A stretch of 64,000 nt of DNA from Endobacter medicaginis (GTDB lineage Bacteria > Pseudomonadota > Alphaproteobacteria > Acetobacterales > Acetobacteraceae): NCBI RefSeq assembly GCF_014192375.1, contig NZ_JACHXV010000002.1:235569-299568 (forward strand). Reading direction: 5' to 3'. A program made the translations under genes and the position numbers. Positions 28,913 to 38,321 of this stretch are shown here, piece by piece. Every line of letters starts with the position of its first letter. Position 1 is the stretch's first letter. The notes below the pieces were generated by a model, which saw nothing but the letters and a program-made list of their open reading frames with translations, had not been told where the DNA came from and did not search any database.

Positions 28913-29413
28913 GTGTCGCGGCCCCGTATGGTCGATCGCGTCAGTGCGAGCAGCCCCGCCAATGTGGCAGTCGACCTCTTGAGGCCCTGGCCGATCGGCA
29001 GCAAACAGACGGTTCTTGTCTGCGCGCTCGTCGTGTCGGCCCGCTCCTTGGCGGCGCCCCCCACATCCGCGCCGGCCACGCGGATACCGACCGACCTACG
29101 GCCCAGTACGGATGAAAGCCTGACCGTGATCGGGCACCGTCCGCTGGTCCTGGCACCGCTGCCCGGCTCCACCGACCTCGCGCCGCCCTCATCCGGGTTC
29201 GCACCGGGCAACCGCCTGGGCCCGTTCACGATCACGGGCGGCCCGACGCACTCGATGACCTCCGACGGCGTGTCGGCCGGGCTGGCCATCCCGATCCGGC
29301 CGGTCAAGGGCCTCGAATTCGGCGTCACCCTGGGCGCGAACCGTGATGCCGGGGCGGGCGCGAGCAGCACTGCCGGCGCACGCGCGGTGGCTGGATTCAA
29401 GCTACGGTTCTGA
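28913..29413 (+). CDS. Exported protein of unknown function
   Basis: A 166-residue protein starting at GTG 28913 behind GAGGA (an ATG at 28928 is the alternative). It has a hydrophobic signal-like segment (TVLVCALVVSARSLAAP) and a Pro/Ser/Thr-rich middle. The C-terminal part ends in alternating residues and an aromatic terminus (FKLRF), as in small outer-membrane beta-barrel strands. No family recognised. It lies 32 bases after pspF on the same strand and could be co-transcribed. Confidence 0.55.
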   Translation: MSRPRMVDRVSASSPANVAVDLLRPWPIGSKQTVLVCALVVSARSLAAPPTSAPATRIPTDLRPSTDESLTVIGHRPLVLAPLPGSTDLAPPSSGFAPGNRLGPFTITGGPTHSMTSDGVSAGLAIPIRPVKGLEFGVTLGANRDAGAGASSTAGARAVAGFKLRF

Positions 29414-29507
29414 TCGCGCTTCGCAAGCGGTGTCGTGAACGGCTTGCCGCGGTGTGAGCGACATGCGTGGCGGGCCGACACCGGTGTCCTGAGCTGGACA
29501 AACGAAG

Positions 29508-29612
29508 TGGAGCAGGTCACGTGGGTCCTTTGCGCTGGGCCTGACCTGTTACCAGTTCCGCCAACATCTCGAGACGCATGGCCTCGGCCATGACAGGAAG
29601 GCAGCCTCATGA
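29508..29612 (+). pseudogene. Decayed copy of the pspF C-terminal helix-turn-helix
   Basis: The frame at 29532-29612 reads ALGLTCYQFRQHLETHGL and ends RKAAS stop. It aligns with the pspF end (ALGLTYYQFRHYLKTHGI ... KKIAS stop), about 17 of 26 residues identical. Weaker similarity, with an indel, extends upstream to about 29508. No start or AAA+ domain precedes it. The terminal TGA overlaps the ATG of the CocE-like gene. Confidence 0.7.
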
Positions 29613-31516
29613 ATTATTCCCCGTCCGCCGCGATCCGGTCTGTCACGCTCGCCCTGATTGCCGCAGCGCCGCTGGCCGCTTCTGCGCGCGCCGAGCCGCA
29701 GGCGGGTGACATTCCCGCGCACTGGTCGACGCCGGCGACGGCCAAGGATTACGAGCGCCGCGAGGTGATGATCCCGATGCGCGACGGGGTGAAGCTGCAT
29801 ACCGTCATCGTGATCCCGAAGGGTGCGCAGGGCCTGCCGATGCTGCTCGAGCGGACGCCCTACGACGCTACCGCCGTCATCCGCACGCCGAGCCCGCATC
29901 TGCGGGACGCGGTCTGGGCGGGCAATCGCGCCTTCGTCGATGACGGCTATATCCTGGTGTCGCAGGACGTCCGCGGCAAATACGGCTCGGAGGGTGTCTA
30001 TGTCATGACCCGGCCACCGATCGGGCCGCTCAACGACACCAGGACCGACGACACCACCGATGCCTGGGATACGATCGAGTGGCTGACGCACAACGTGAAG
30101 GAGAGCAACGGGCGCGTCGGTATGATCGGCTCCTCCTATGACGGCTGGACGGTCGCGATGGCGTTGCTGCATCCGCACCCCGCGTTGCGGGTGGCTGCAC
30201 CCGAAAGCCCGATGGTCGATGGCTGGATGGGTGACGACTGGTTTCATTACGGTGCCTTCCGGCAGGTCAACCTCGACTATTTCACCGAGCAGACAGGCCA
30301 GAAGGGCAAGGGGGAGGGTGTCCCCCGCCCCGGCTACGACGATTATCAGACCTTCCTCGATGCCGGCTCGGCCGGCGCCTATGCGCAGGCGAACGGCATC
30401 GACCAGCTGGCCTGGTGGCAACGGCTGTCTGCGCATCCGGCCTATGACGCGTTCTGGCAGGCGCAAGCGCTGGACCGGCTGATCGCCTCCGCCCATCCGA
30501 CCTCGGTGCCGACGATGTGGCTGCAGGGCCTGTGGGACCAGGAGGACATGTATGGCGCGATCCACTGCTGGGAGGCGCTGCGGGCGAAGGGGGCGACGGC
30601 GAATGCGCATCTGGTGATGGGGCCCTGGTATCACAGCCAGGTGGGCGGTACCGCCGAGACGCTGGGCAAGTTGCACTGGAAGGGCGATACCGCCGACGAT
30701 TTCCGCCGCCAGGTGCAGGTGCCGTTCTTCGACACCTGGCTGAAGGACCGGCGACCGGCGACGCCGACACCGAAAGTGCTGATCTACAACCCGGCCGAGA
30801 ATCACTGGGACCATTTCGACGACTGGCCGGTGGTCGGCGAGACGGCGTTGACGCCCTATTATCTGCAAGCCGCATTCGGGCTGGCCGCGTCACCGGCGCC
30901 GCCGGGCTCTGACGACTATGTCTCCGACCCGGCCAAGCCGGTGCCGTTCGAACCGCTGCCGGTGCGCATGGACGATCATGCGACCTGAGCGACCTGGCTG
31001 GTGGGCGATCAGCGTTTCGTCTCGACCCGGCCGGATGTGCTGTCCTACCAGACGCCGGTGCTCACCCGGCCGCTGGTCCTGCGTGGTGCGCCGGTCGCCG
31101 ATCTGTTCATTCGAACCACCGGCACCGACGCCGATTTCGTGGTGAAGATCATCGACGTCTATCCGCCCAGCGTCGCCGAACAGCCGGACATGGGCGGCTA
31201 CCAGCTTCCGCTCAGCCTCGACATCTTCCGCGGCCGCTACCGCCACGATTTCACCCATCCCAGCCCGATCCCGGCCGGGGAAGTCCAGGAATACCGCTTC
31301 CGGCTGCCGACCATCAACGACACGCTGCTGCCGGGGCACCGGCTGATGGTGCAGGTGCAGAGCACGCTGTTCCCGCTCTACGACCGCAATCCGCAGAGCT
31401 ACGTAGCGAACATCTTCTTCGCCACGCCCGGGGCCTATCACCGTGCCACGATGACGATCGAGCGCGGCCGCAGTGCCGTGCTGCTGCCGGTGGCTGCCGC
31501 CGACGGGCAGAAGTGA
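29609..31516 (+). pseudogene. CocE/NonD-family hydrolase interrupted by an in-frame TGA
   Basis: The frame from ATG 29609 to 31516 encodes one exported X-Pro dipeptidyl-peptidase/CocE-type hydrolase of 635 codons, but codon 460 (30986-30988) is TGA. Before the stop are a signal peptide, the nucleophile elbow GSSYDGW, an acid in LWDQEDMYG and a His in GPWYHSQ, so the catalytic domain is complete. After it the frame continues with the C-terminal jelly-roll domain (WLVGDQRFVSTRPDVL to the end). The stop lies in an imperfect 9-base tandem repeat (GCGACCTGA GCGACCTGG). A GTG at 31001 could restart translation but lacks a ribosome site. Probably a recent loss of function, a sequence error or read-through. 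Confidence 0.8.
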
Positions 31517-31547
31517 ATTGGAAGTGGCCGGGTGCGTGACGAACGAC

Positions 31548-31577
31548 TTGCCACCGGCGGCGCATTTCCCCTATAAG
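31548..31577 (+). promoter_or_regulatory. Probable sigma-70 promoter of rpmI-rplT
   Basis: TTGCCA (31548-31553) and TATAAG (31572-31577) are separated by 18 bases and lie about 110 bases before rpmI. infC, which usually precedes rpmI, is absent here, so a local promoter is needed. Confidence 0.5.
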
Positions 31578-31686
31578 CCGCGCCTTCGATCGCGCGTCCG
31601 GGCCTGGAATGGGCATGCCCGGCCGCGACCGCTGTCATGTGGTCCGATCTCTGGTCCACAGGCGGTGCCTGAAAGAGGAGTGTGAA

Positions 31687-31890
31687 ATGCCCAAGATGAA
31701 GACCAAGTCGTCGGTCAAGAAGCGGTTCAAGATCACCGCGACCGGCAAGGTGCTGGCGGGCCCGGGCAACAAGCGCCACGGCCTGATCAACCGCCCGCAG
31801 AAGATGAAGCGCACCAACCGCGGCTCGCAGACGCTGACCGAGATGGACGGCAAGACTGTGAAGCAGTGGGCGCCCTACGGGCTGGCATAA
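31687..31890 (+). CDS. rpmI: 50S ribosomal protein L35
   Basis: A 67-residue basic protein starting [20 protein letters not shown] at ATG 31687 behind GAGGAG, with the normal L35 length and lysine-rich sequence. It is followed by rplT after 15 bases. infC is not upstream as it is in many bacteria; a hydrolase gene occupies that place. Confidence 0.97.
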   Translation: MPKMKTKSSVKKRFKITATGKVLAGPGNKRHGLINRPQKMKRTNRGSQTLTEMDGKTVKQWAPYGLA

Positions 31891-31905
31891 GGAGCACCAT
31901 CAGAT

Positions 31906-32277
31906 ATGGCACGCGTCAAACGGGGTGTGACCACCCACGCCCGTCACAAGAAGGTCCTCGAGCTCTCCAAGGGCTATGTCGGCCGGTCGTCCACCAACTA
32001 CCGCATCGCGCTCGAGCGGGTCGAGAAGGCGCTGCGCTATGCGTATCGCGACCGTCGCAACAAGAAGCGCGAGTTCCGCGGCCTGTGGATCCAGCGCATC
32101 AACGCCGCCGTGCGTGAGCATGGGCTGACCTACAGCCAGTTCATCCACGGGCTGAACCTCGCCGGCATCGAGATCGACCGCAAGGTGCTCGCCGCCATCG
32201 CCTATGACGACGCCGCCGCCTTTGGCGAGGTCGTCTCGGCGGTCAAGGGCGCGATCGAGGCCAAGCCCGCCGCCTGA
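31906..32277 (+). CDS. rplT: 50S ribosomal protein L20
   Basis: A 123-residue 23S rRNA-binding assembly protein. Begins [18 protein letters not shown], contains [20 protein letters not shown], and has normal length. It is co-transcribed with rpmI. Its 3' end and terminator are partly duplicated about 980 bases downstream, ahead of pheS. Confidence 0.97.
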   Translation: MARVKRGVTTHARHKKVLELSKGYVGRSSTNYRIALERVEKALRYAYRDRRNKKREFRGLWIQRINAAVREHGLTYSQFIHGLNLAGIEIDRKVLAAIAYDDAAAFGEVVSAVKGAIEAKPAA

Positions 32278-32331
32278 GGCGCAGCGCTGGATTGGTCCTG
32301 CGTCCCTGGACGCAGGCGCGATGACATGATG

Positions 32332-32361
32332 AAAGGGCCGTCCCGATGGGGCGGCCCTTTT
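32332..32361 (+). terminator. Rho-independent terminator after rplT
   Basis: AAAGGGCCGTCCC (32332-32344) pairs with GGGGCGGCCCTTT (32348-32360) with one G-U pair and a three-base loop, followed by TTTTGTTTT. This is a textbook terminator for rpmI-rplT. Confidence 0.9.
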
Positions 32362-32424
32362 GTTTTGACCAATTCAAGTGGCGATCCATGGAGGAGCCGT
32401 GCCCGTCGCTTGGCCGCATCCCGA

Positions 32425-32545
32425 TCGATTTGTTCGAGAGCGAGCGTGACTGCACGAGACGCTCAATGAAGCGCCATTCGACCGATTGAGCGCTGCCCGT
32501 GCGCTGGGGGTCTGACCCCACTGCCAGCTCCGTTACTATCTCCAC
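32425..32545 (+). pseudogene. Second decayed copy of the pspF 3' end
   Basis: Bases 32485-32540 align by eye with the codons for AARALGLTYYQFRHYLKT of pspF. The frame reads AARALGV, then TGA, then PHCQLRYYLHT, with an extra base or two near 32505. Similarity continues upstream over the preceding 50-60 bases (GAG..., ..GAGACGCT...). The copy has a stop and frameshifts and cannot be functional. Confidence 0.5.
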
Positions 32546-32744
32546 ACGTCGAGATTGGGCCGCAAATTGGAGAGCCGTTGCAATCGAATTGCCACTGGCC
32601 CCGCCGCCAGGGTCGCACGAAGTGAGGCGCTATCGCCACACCTGCCGCGGACAAGCATACCAGACCCGGCCACGGCCCAAACTGTGATTTGAATATTTAC
32701 GAAATTTGTCACAGAGATAATTTGCCTCAATCTGGTCAATAATC

Positions 32745-32909
32745 ATGAGCACGCAGGGAATGTTCTTTCAACTTATTGATCTTGCTGATCGCCTGAAAGG
32801 TATCGGCTATAACTCTGCCGCAGAGAAATGCATCGAGGCTGCACAGCAGCTTGATTGTATGGAGGCTTACTTTAGATTTATTGACGAGTATCATAAATTT
32901 AGTTGCTAG
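32745..32909 (+). CDS. Small acquired protein, 54 residues
   Basis: An open frame from ATG 32745 to TAG 32909 encodes a helical-looking protein (MSTQGMFFQLIDLADRLKGI start, CMEAYFRFIDEYHKFSC end). It lies in an AT-richer patch unlike its flanks, inside the insert bracketed by the rplT duplication. Codon use (ATT, CTT, GCT, TAT) is unlike the surrounding genes, which suggests transfer. There is no good ribosome site and no recognised family. Confidence 0.45.
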   Translation: MSTQGMFFQLIDLADRLKGIGYNSAAEKCIEAAQQLDCMEAYFRFIDEYHKFSC

Positions 32910-33073
32910 CAACTTTATTGAGACAAGTTTGATAGCAAGCGTGATATGTGACACATCCATGACGATCCACCGGCAAATAACATGGGGGTCGTATGATCCT
33001 CGGTTGGCGTTACGGGCGGTACCGCCTGACATGCTGTTCGCGGCCGGGCCAGAAGGCAGACTTGCCTATCTGA

Positions 33074-33239
33074 CAGCGCATCAACACCGCCGCGCGTGAG
33101 CATGGGCTGACCTGCAGCCATTGCCCATAACGCCGCCGCCTGAAGCGCAGGGCTGGATTGGCCCTGCGTCTCTGGACGCAGGCGCGATGAAATGATGAAA
33201 GGGCGGTCCCGATGGGGCGGCCCTTTTGTTTTGACCAAT
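33074..33239 (+). repeat. Partial duplicate of rplT 3' end and terminator
   Basis: Bases 33074-33121 repeat rplT 32092-32140 with a few mismatches (both contain CGTGAGCATGGGCTGACCT). From about 33130 to 33239 the sequence repeats 32262-32372, the stop codon region and terminator. About 120 bases of the original are missing between the two parts. The copy ends 12 bases before pheS, so this is the copy in the original rplT-pheS junction position. Confidence 0.8.
33198..33227 (+). terminator. Weakened terminator or attenuator just ahead of pheS
   Basis: AAAGGGCGGTCCC (33198-33210) faces GGGGCGGCCCTTT (33214-33226), followed by TTTTGTTTT. Compared with the copy after rplT, one base change creates a G-G mismatch inside the stem. 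The hairpin ends about 25 bases before the pheS ATG, so pheST transcription must start inside this interval or read through it. Confidence 0.55.
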
Positions 33240-33251
33240 GCGACGGATGAG

Positions 33252-34322
33252 ATGAGCGACGATCTTCAGACCCTGCGCCAGGAGACCGAGGCCGCGCTGG
33301 CCGAGGCCGGCGATGTGCGCGCCTGGGATGCGGTCCGCGTCGCGACGCTGGGCAAGTCCGGCCGGCTGACGGGGCTACTCAAGGAACTCGGCAAGACGCC
33401 GCCCGAGGAGCGTCGCGCCCGTGGGGCGGCACTCAATGCGCTGCGCGACGAGCTCTCGGAGGCGATCGAGGCGCGCGGCCGCGCACTGGAGACCGCCGCC
33501 CTCGAGGCGCGACTTGCCGCAGAGCGCGTCGATGTCACCCTGCCCGTCACCGAGGCCCCGCGCGGCCTGATCCATCCGATCAGCCGGGCGGCGGAGGAGA
33601 TCGTGGCGATCTTCGCCACCATGGGGTTCAGCGTCGCCGAAGGCCCCGATATCGAGACCGACTGGCACAATTTCGGCGCCCTCAACATCCCCGCCCATCA
33701 TCCGGCGCGCGCCGATCACGACACGTTCTATCTGCCCCCCTCCCCCGGCCTCGACGTGCCGCGCGTGCTGCGCACTCACACCTCGCCGGTGCAGGTGCGC
33801 GCGATGCGCACCGAAACGCCGCCGATCCGCATCATCGTGCCGGGCCGCACCTATCGCGCCGATCACGACGCGACGCACTCGCCGATGTTTCATCAATGCG
33901 AGGGGCTGGTCATCGGGCGTGACATCCATATGGGTCATCTCAAGGGCTGCCTGATCGACTTCCTGCGTGCCTTCTTCGCACTCCCCGAACTGCCGGTGCG
34001 GTTCCGCGCCAGCTATTTCCCGTTCACCGAACCCTCGATGGAGATCGATATCGGCTGCGACCGCCGTACCGGCATCCTTGGCGAGGGCAGCGACTGGCTC
34101 GAGGTGCTCGGCAGCGGCATGGTGCATCCGCGCGTGCTGGCCAATGCCGGGCTCGACCCGGCCGAGTGGCAGGGCTTCGCGTTCGGGATGGGCATCGAGC
34201 GCCTGGCGATGCTCAAGGCCTGCATCGCCGATCTGCGCGCGATGTATGAGAGCGACCTGCGCTGGCTGCGCCATTACGGCACCTCGCCACTGACCCCCAC
34301 GATCCTGCACGAGGGCGTGTGA
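33252..34322 (+). CDS. pheS: Phenylalanyl-tRNA synthetase alpha subunit
   Basis: Catalytic subunit of the (alpha-beta)2 enzyme. Start ATG 33252 ([11 protein letters not shown]), 356 residues. An N-terminal coiled coil (1-90) is followed by the class II core with motif 2 [29 protein letters not shown], and motif 3 [15 protein letters not shown]. Four bases separate it from pheT, the usual operon. Confidence 0.96.
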   Translation: MSDDLQTLRQETEAALAEAGDVRAWDAVRVATLGKSGRLTGLLKELGKTPPEERRARGAALNALRDELSEAIEARGRALETAALEARLAAERVDVTLPVTEAPRGLIHPISRAAEEIVAIFATMGFSVAEGPDIETDWHNFGALNIPAHHPARADHDTFYLPPSPGLDVPRVLRTHTSPVQVRAMRTETPPIRIIVPGRTYRADHDATHSPMFHQCEGLVIGRDIHMGHLKGCLIDFLRAFFALPELPVRFRASYFPFTEPSMEIDIGCDRRTGILGEGSDWLEVLGSGMVHPRVLANAGLDPAEWQGFAFGMGIERLAMLKACIADLRAMYESDLRWLRHYGTSPLTPTILHEGV

Positions 34323-34326
34323 GACG

Positions 34327-36786
34327 ATGAAATTCACCCTCTCCTGGCTGCGCACCCATCTCGACACCGACGCGAGCCTCGACACCATCACCCGCACGCT
34401 GAGCGCGATCGGGCTCGAGGTCGAGTCGGTCAGCAACCCAGCCGACCGTATCCGCGGCTTCCGCACCGCGCGCATCGCCGAGGCCGTGCAGCACCCCAAT
34501 GCCGACCGCCTGCGCGTCTGCACCGTCGAGACCGGCGCGGAGGCTCCGGTGCAGGTGGTGTGCGGCGCGCCGAACGCGCGCACGGGGCTGCATGTGATCT
34601 TCGCCGCTCCCGGCACATACATCCCCGGCAGCGACATCACCATCAAGGCGGGCGAGATCCGCGGCGTGACCTCTGCGGGCATGCTGTGTTCGCTGCGCGA
34701 GCTTGGGTTGGGCGAAGAGCATGATGGCATCGCCGAACTTCCCGAGGGCACGCCCGTCGGCGCCGACTACGCGGCCTTCGCCCATCTCGACGATCCGCTG
34801 ATCGAGATCGCGGTGACACCCGATCGGGGCGATGCGCTGTCGGTGCGCGGCGTCGCGCGCGACCTCGCCGCCGCCGGACTCGGGCGCCTTAAGCCCTGGC
34901 TGCACGACACCGTCGAGGGCCGTTTCGACAGCCCGATCGAGTGGGCCAACGATTATGCCGAGGCAGCACCCTGGGTGCTGGGACGCACGATCCGGGGTGT
35001 GCGCAACGGGCCGAGTCCGAAATGGCTCGCCGACCGGCTGATTTCGGTCGGGCTGCGGCCGATCAGCGCGCTGGTCGACGTCACCAATTTCTTCACCCTC
35101 GATCTCGGCCGGCCGCTGCATGTGTTCGATGCCGACCGCATCGCGGGCGGCGTGCTCACGCTGCGTCCCGCCCGCACCGGCGAGAGTCTCGCTGCGCTGA
35201 ACGGCCAAAGCTACACGCTGGATGCGGCCGATTGCGTGATCGCGGACGCATCCGGCGTGCAGTCGCTCGCCGGCGTGATGGGCGGGTCGGCGAGCGGTGC
35301 GTCCGAGACGACGAGCTCGGTGTTTATCGAATGCGCGCTGTTCGATCCGATCATCGTCGCGCGCACCGGCCGTCGTCATCAGATCCACAGCGACGCACGC
35401 GCACGCTTCGAGCGCGGCATCGACCCGGCCCTGCTGCCGTCGGCGCTCGAGGCAGCGACCGCGATGATCGTCGATCTGTGTGGCGGCGAGGCGTCGGAAG
35501 TGGTGTCGGCGGGCGAGATGCCGGCCTGGCAGCGCGAGGCGACGCTTCGCTTCCGGCGCCTGGCCGAACTCGGCGGGCTCGCGGTCGACCCGGATCGCGC
35601 CGTGGCACGGCTGGAGGATCTCGGTTTCGAGGTGGCCGCACGTGAGGAAGACAGCGTGCGGGTGCATGTGCCGTCCTGGCGCAACGATGTCGCAATCCCG
35701 CTTGCGCTCGAGCAGGACCCGACGCTCGATGTCACCATTGCGCAGCGCGCGGCAACCAGCGTACCGGCGATCGAGGCGGAGTGCGACCTGATCGAGGAAG
35801 TGCTGCGCCTCGGCGGGCTGGATGCGATTCCGCCGGTGAGCCTCGCGCCCGACTCGCCGATTCCGGCGCGGGCTTTCACGCCGAAGCAGACCCGCACCGC
35901 GATCGCGCGTCGCGCCCTGGCGTCGAGCGGACTGGTCGAGACGGTGGGATTCAGCTTCCTTGCCCGCGACATCGCCGCGCGGTTCGGCGCCACGCCCGAC
36001 GCGCTGCGCCTGCTCAACCCGATCGCCACCGATCTCGACCAGATGCGCCCCACCCCGCTGGCGACCCTGGTCGGCGTGGCGCAGCGCAACGCCGCGCGCG
36101 GGATTTCGCCGGTGGCGATCTTCGAGATCGGCGGTGGATTTTCCGAGGATGGCGAACAGGCCATCGCTGCCGGGCTCCGTTGGGGGATGACCCCGCGCGG
36201 GTTCGGCCAGCCGTCGCGCGCACCCTCGTGGTCGGAGGCGAAGGCCGATCTCTACGGGCTGCTGGCGGCTCTCGGCGTGCCGCTCGATGCGCTGAACATC
36301 ACCACCGACGCACCGGGCCATTACCATCCCGGCCAGTCGGGCGTGGTGCGTCAGGGTCCGAAGACCGTGCTGGGGCGGTTCGGCGCGCTGCATCCGGCGG
36401 TCCTCGCCGCGAGCGGCATCGAGGGCGCAGCGGTGGGGTTCGAGCTGTTCCTCGACGCGATCGCCGAACCCAAGCGCCGCCGGAAGGCGGCTCCCGAACT
36501 GTCGTCGTTCCAGCCGCTGACGCGCGATTTCGCCTTCGTGGTGGCGCGCGACGTATCCGCCGACGCCGTGTTGCGCGCCGCACGCGGTGCCGAGCGCAAC
36601 CTGATCACCGCTGTCCGCCTGTTCGACGTCTATGAGGGCAGCCACGTCGCCGAAGGCCACAAATCGCTCGCCATCGAGGTCACGCTGCAACCGAAGGACC
36701 GCAGCCTGACCGACACGGAGATCGAAGCCGCCAGCTCCAAAATCGTTGCCGCCGTCGCCAAGGCCACCGGCGCGGTGCTCCGGTAA
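34327..36786 (+). CDS. pheT: Phenylalanyl-tRNA synthetase beta subunit
   Basis: An 819-residue subunit with the EMAP/tRNA-binding fold (about 40-150; VCGAPNARTGLHVIFAAPG), the B3/B4 editing domain (about 210-390), B5 (about 395-480), the catalytic-like core and the C-terminal ferredoxin-like anticodon-binding domain (about 725-819). The length is normal and it follows pheS directly. Confidence 0.96.
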   Translation: MKFTLSWLRTHLDTDASLDTITRTLSAIGLEVESVSNPADRIRGFRTARIAEAVQHPNADRLRVCTVETGAEAPVQVVCGAPNARTGLHVIFAAPGTYIPGSDITIKAGEIRGVTSAGMLCSLRELGLGEEHDGIAELPEGTPVGADYAAFAHLDDPLIEIAVTPDRGDALSVRGVARDLAAAGLGRLKPWLHDTVEGRFDSPIEWANDYAEAAPWVLGRTIRGVRNGPSPKWLADRLISVGLRPISALVDVTNFFTLDLGRPLHVFDADRIAGGVLTLRPARTGESLAALNGQSYTLDAADCVIADASGVQSLAGVMGGSASGASETTSSVFIECALFDPIIVARTGRRHQIHSDARARFERGIDPALLPSALEAATAMIVDLCGGEASEVVSAGEMPAWQREATLRFRRLAELGGLAVDPDRAVARLEDLGFEVAAREEDSVRVHVPSWRNDVAIPLALEQDPTLDVTIAQRAATSVPAIEAECDLIEEVLRLGGLDAIPPVSLAPDSPIPARAFTPKQTRTAIARRALASSGLVETVGFSFLARDIAARFGATPDALRLLNPIATDLDQMRPTPLATLVGVAQRNAARGISPVAIFEIGGGFSEDGEQAIAAGLRWGMTPRGFGQPSRAPSWSEAKADLYGLLAALGVPLDALNITTDAPGHYHPGQSGVVRQGPKTVLGRFGALHPAVLAASGIEGAAVGFELFLDAIAEPKRRRKAAPELSSFQPLTRDFAFVVARDVSADAVLRAARGAERNLITAVRLFDVYEGSHVAEGHKSLAIEVTLQPKDRSLTDTEIEAASSKIVAAVAKATGAVLR

Positions 36787-36791
36787 GGGGT

Positions 36792-38024
36792 TTGCAAAGG
36801 GCGAGCCCTTTGCCGGGTGTGCAGAGGGCAGAGCCCTCTGCCTGGCGCCGCAACCTCGCCGTCTGCATCTTCGGCTCGTTCACCACCGTGCTCGGCATGA
36901 CGGTGCTGATCCCGTTCCTGCCGTTCTACGTCGAGGAGCTTGGCGTGCACGGCCATGCCGCGATCGTCGAGTGGTCGGGTTTGATCTTCGCCGCCAGCTT
37001 CCTCGCCTCGGGCCTCGCCGCCCCGCTATGGGGCCGGTTCGCCGACCGTTACGGGCGGCGGCTGATCCTGATCCGGGCCGCGCTCGGCATGGCGGTGTGC
37101 ATCGCGCTGGCCGGCTGCGTGCAGACCATCTGGCAGTTGCTGGGGGTGCGGCTGCTGACCGGGCTGCTCGGCGGCTACGGGTCCGGTGCGACGATCCTGG
37201 TCGCCACGGCCACGCCCAAGGAGAGGTCCGGCTGGGCCTTGGGCATGCTGTCGTCGGGGATCATGGCCGGCGGGCTGGTCGGGCCGCTGGTCGGCGGCGT
37301 GCTGCCCGAGGCGATCGGCATCCGGGCGACGTTCCTGGCCGTGGGCGGCGTGATCTTCATCGCCTTTGTCGCCACCGTGTTGTGGGTCGAGGAGCCTCGC
37401 CGCGACGCGACGCGCACGACCGTATCGCGCCCCTGGGCGCAGGTGCCGGACCGCAGGTTGGTGGGTGGGCTGCTGACGACGGGCGCGCTGGTCACGCTGG
37501 CGACGTTCTCGATCGAGCCGATCGTGACGGTCTATATCGCCCGGCTGGCGGGCCCTGGGGCACACGTGACGCTGCTGGCCGGGCTGGCAATGTCGGCGAC
37601 CGCGTTCGGCGCCGCCGTGGCCGCGCCGAGGGTCGGACGGCTGACCGACCGGCACGGGGCGCGTCCGGTGCTGATCGCCAGCCTGCTCGCCACCAGCCTG
37701 ACCCTGGTCGTGCAGGCGCTGGTGACGTCGGGATGGCAGCTGGTGGGCCTGCGTCTGCTCATGGGAGTTGCGGTCGCCGGCATCCTGCCAGCGGTGACCG
37801 GCGCGATCCGGCACGCGATCCCAAGCCATGTCGCCGGCTCGATCCTCGCGCTGAACACTTCCGCGCTGGCCGCCGGGCAGGTGCTGGGCCCGTTGCTGGG
37901 AGGGTTCGTGGGAGCGCATCTGGGGCTGCGGGTGGTGTTCGCGGCCACCGCGCTGGTGACACTGGCGGGGGCTGCGATGATCGGCCGGCTGCCACGATTG
38001 GACAGGTCGGCGGGTGGCCCGTAG
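36792..38024 (+). CDS. MFS drug/metabolite efflux transporter
   Basis: A 410-residue major facilitator protein with about 12 membrane helices. The loop 2-3 signature PLWGRFADRYGRRLIL is present, a matching loop 8-9 signature reads RVGRLTDRHGARPVL, and motif C-like GIMAGGLVGPLVGG is in helix 5. This pattern fits the DHA1 (TetA/Bcr-like) drug-H+ antiporters; the substrate is unknown. The start is unsure: TTG 36792 or GTG 36819. Both fall in or beside a pair of short palindromes that seem to have inserted at the 5' end. It follows pheT by five bases. Confidence 0.85.
   Translation: MQRASPLPGVQRAEPSAWRRNLAVCIFGSFTTVLGMTVLIPFLPFYVEELGVHGHAAIVEWSGLIFAASFLASGLAAPLWGRFADRYGRRLILIRAALGMAVCIALAGCVQTIWQLLGVRLLTGLLGGYGSGATILVATATPKERSGWALGMLSSGIMAGGLVGPLVGGVLPEAIGIRATFLAVGGVIFIAFVATVLWVEEPRRDATRTTVSRPWAQVPDRRLVGGLLTTGALVTLATFSIEPIVTVYIARLAGPGAHVTLLAGLAMSATAFGAAVAAPRVGRLTDRHGARPVLIASLLATSLTLVVQALVTSGWQLVGLRLLMGVAVAGILPAVTGAIRHAIPSHVAGSILALNTSALAAGQVLGPLLGGFVGAHLGLRVVFAATALVTLAGAAMIGRLPRLDRSAGGP
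36795..36840. repeat. Pair of short palindromes, REP-like
   Basis: CAAAGGGC/GCCCTTTG (36795-36802, 36805-36812) and CAGAGGGC/GCCCTCTG (36822-36829, 36833-36840) stand 9 bases apart. The doublet looks like a mobile intergenic repeat and lies across the pheT-MFS junction, where it may fold in the mRNA over the start of the transporter gene. Confidence 0.6.
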
Positions 38025-38033
38025 GGTCACGAC

Positions 38034-38321
38034 ATGGCCAAGACCCTGTCCGACGCGGAACGTGCCGAACTTGCCGACACGCTGCCCGACTGGGCGCTGG
38101 TCGAAGGCCGCGACGCCATCCGGCGCGTGTTCAAATTCGCCGATTTCTCCGCCGCCTTCGGCTTCATGACGCGGGTGGCGCTGATCGCCGAGAAGGCGAA
38201 CCACCATCCCGACTGGTCGAACAGCTACGACACGGTGACCGTCGAACTGACCAGCCATGATGTCGGCGGGCTGTCGTCTCGCGACATACGTCTGGCAAAG
38301 GCGATCGACGCGCTGCGGTGA
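38034..38321 (+). CDS. phhB: 4a-hydroxytetrahydrobiopterin dehydratase (pterin carbinolamine dehydratase)
   Basis: A 95-residue protein with the PCD signature: [36 protein letters not shown] contains the catalytic His-His-Pro-x-Trp, and [15 protein letters not shown] follows. It regenerates oxidised pterin after aromatic hydroxylation, or acts in molybdopterin metabolism. No phenylalanine hydroxylase gene is nearby. Its stop overlaps the GTG start of the next gene by four bases. Confidence 0.93.
   Translation: MAKTLSDAERAELADTLPDWALVEGRDAIRRVFKFADFSAAFGFMTRVALIAEKANHHPDWSNSYDTVTVELTSHDVGGLSSRDIRLAKAIDALR

Noticed and set aside
34213-36690. A long minus-strand frame opposite pheT
   Set aside because: Antisense of pheT with His/Arg/Asp-rich composition and no ribosome site.
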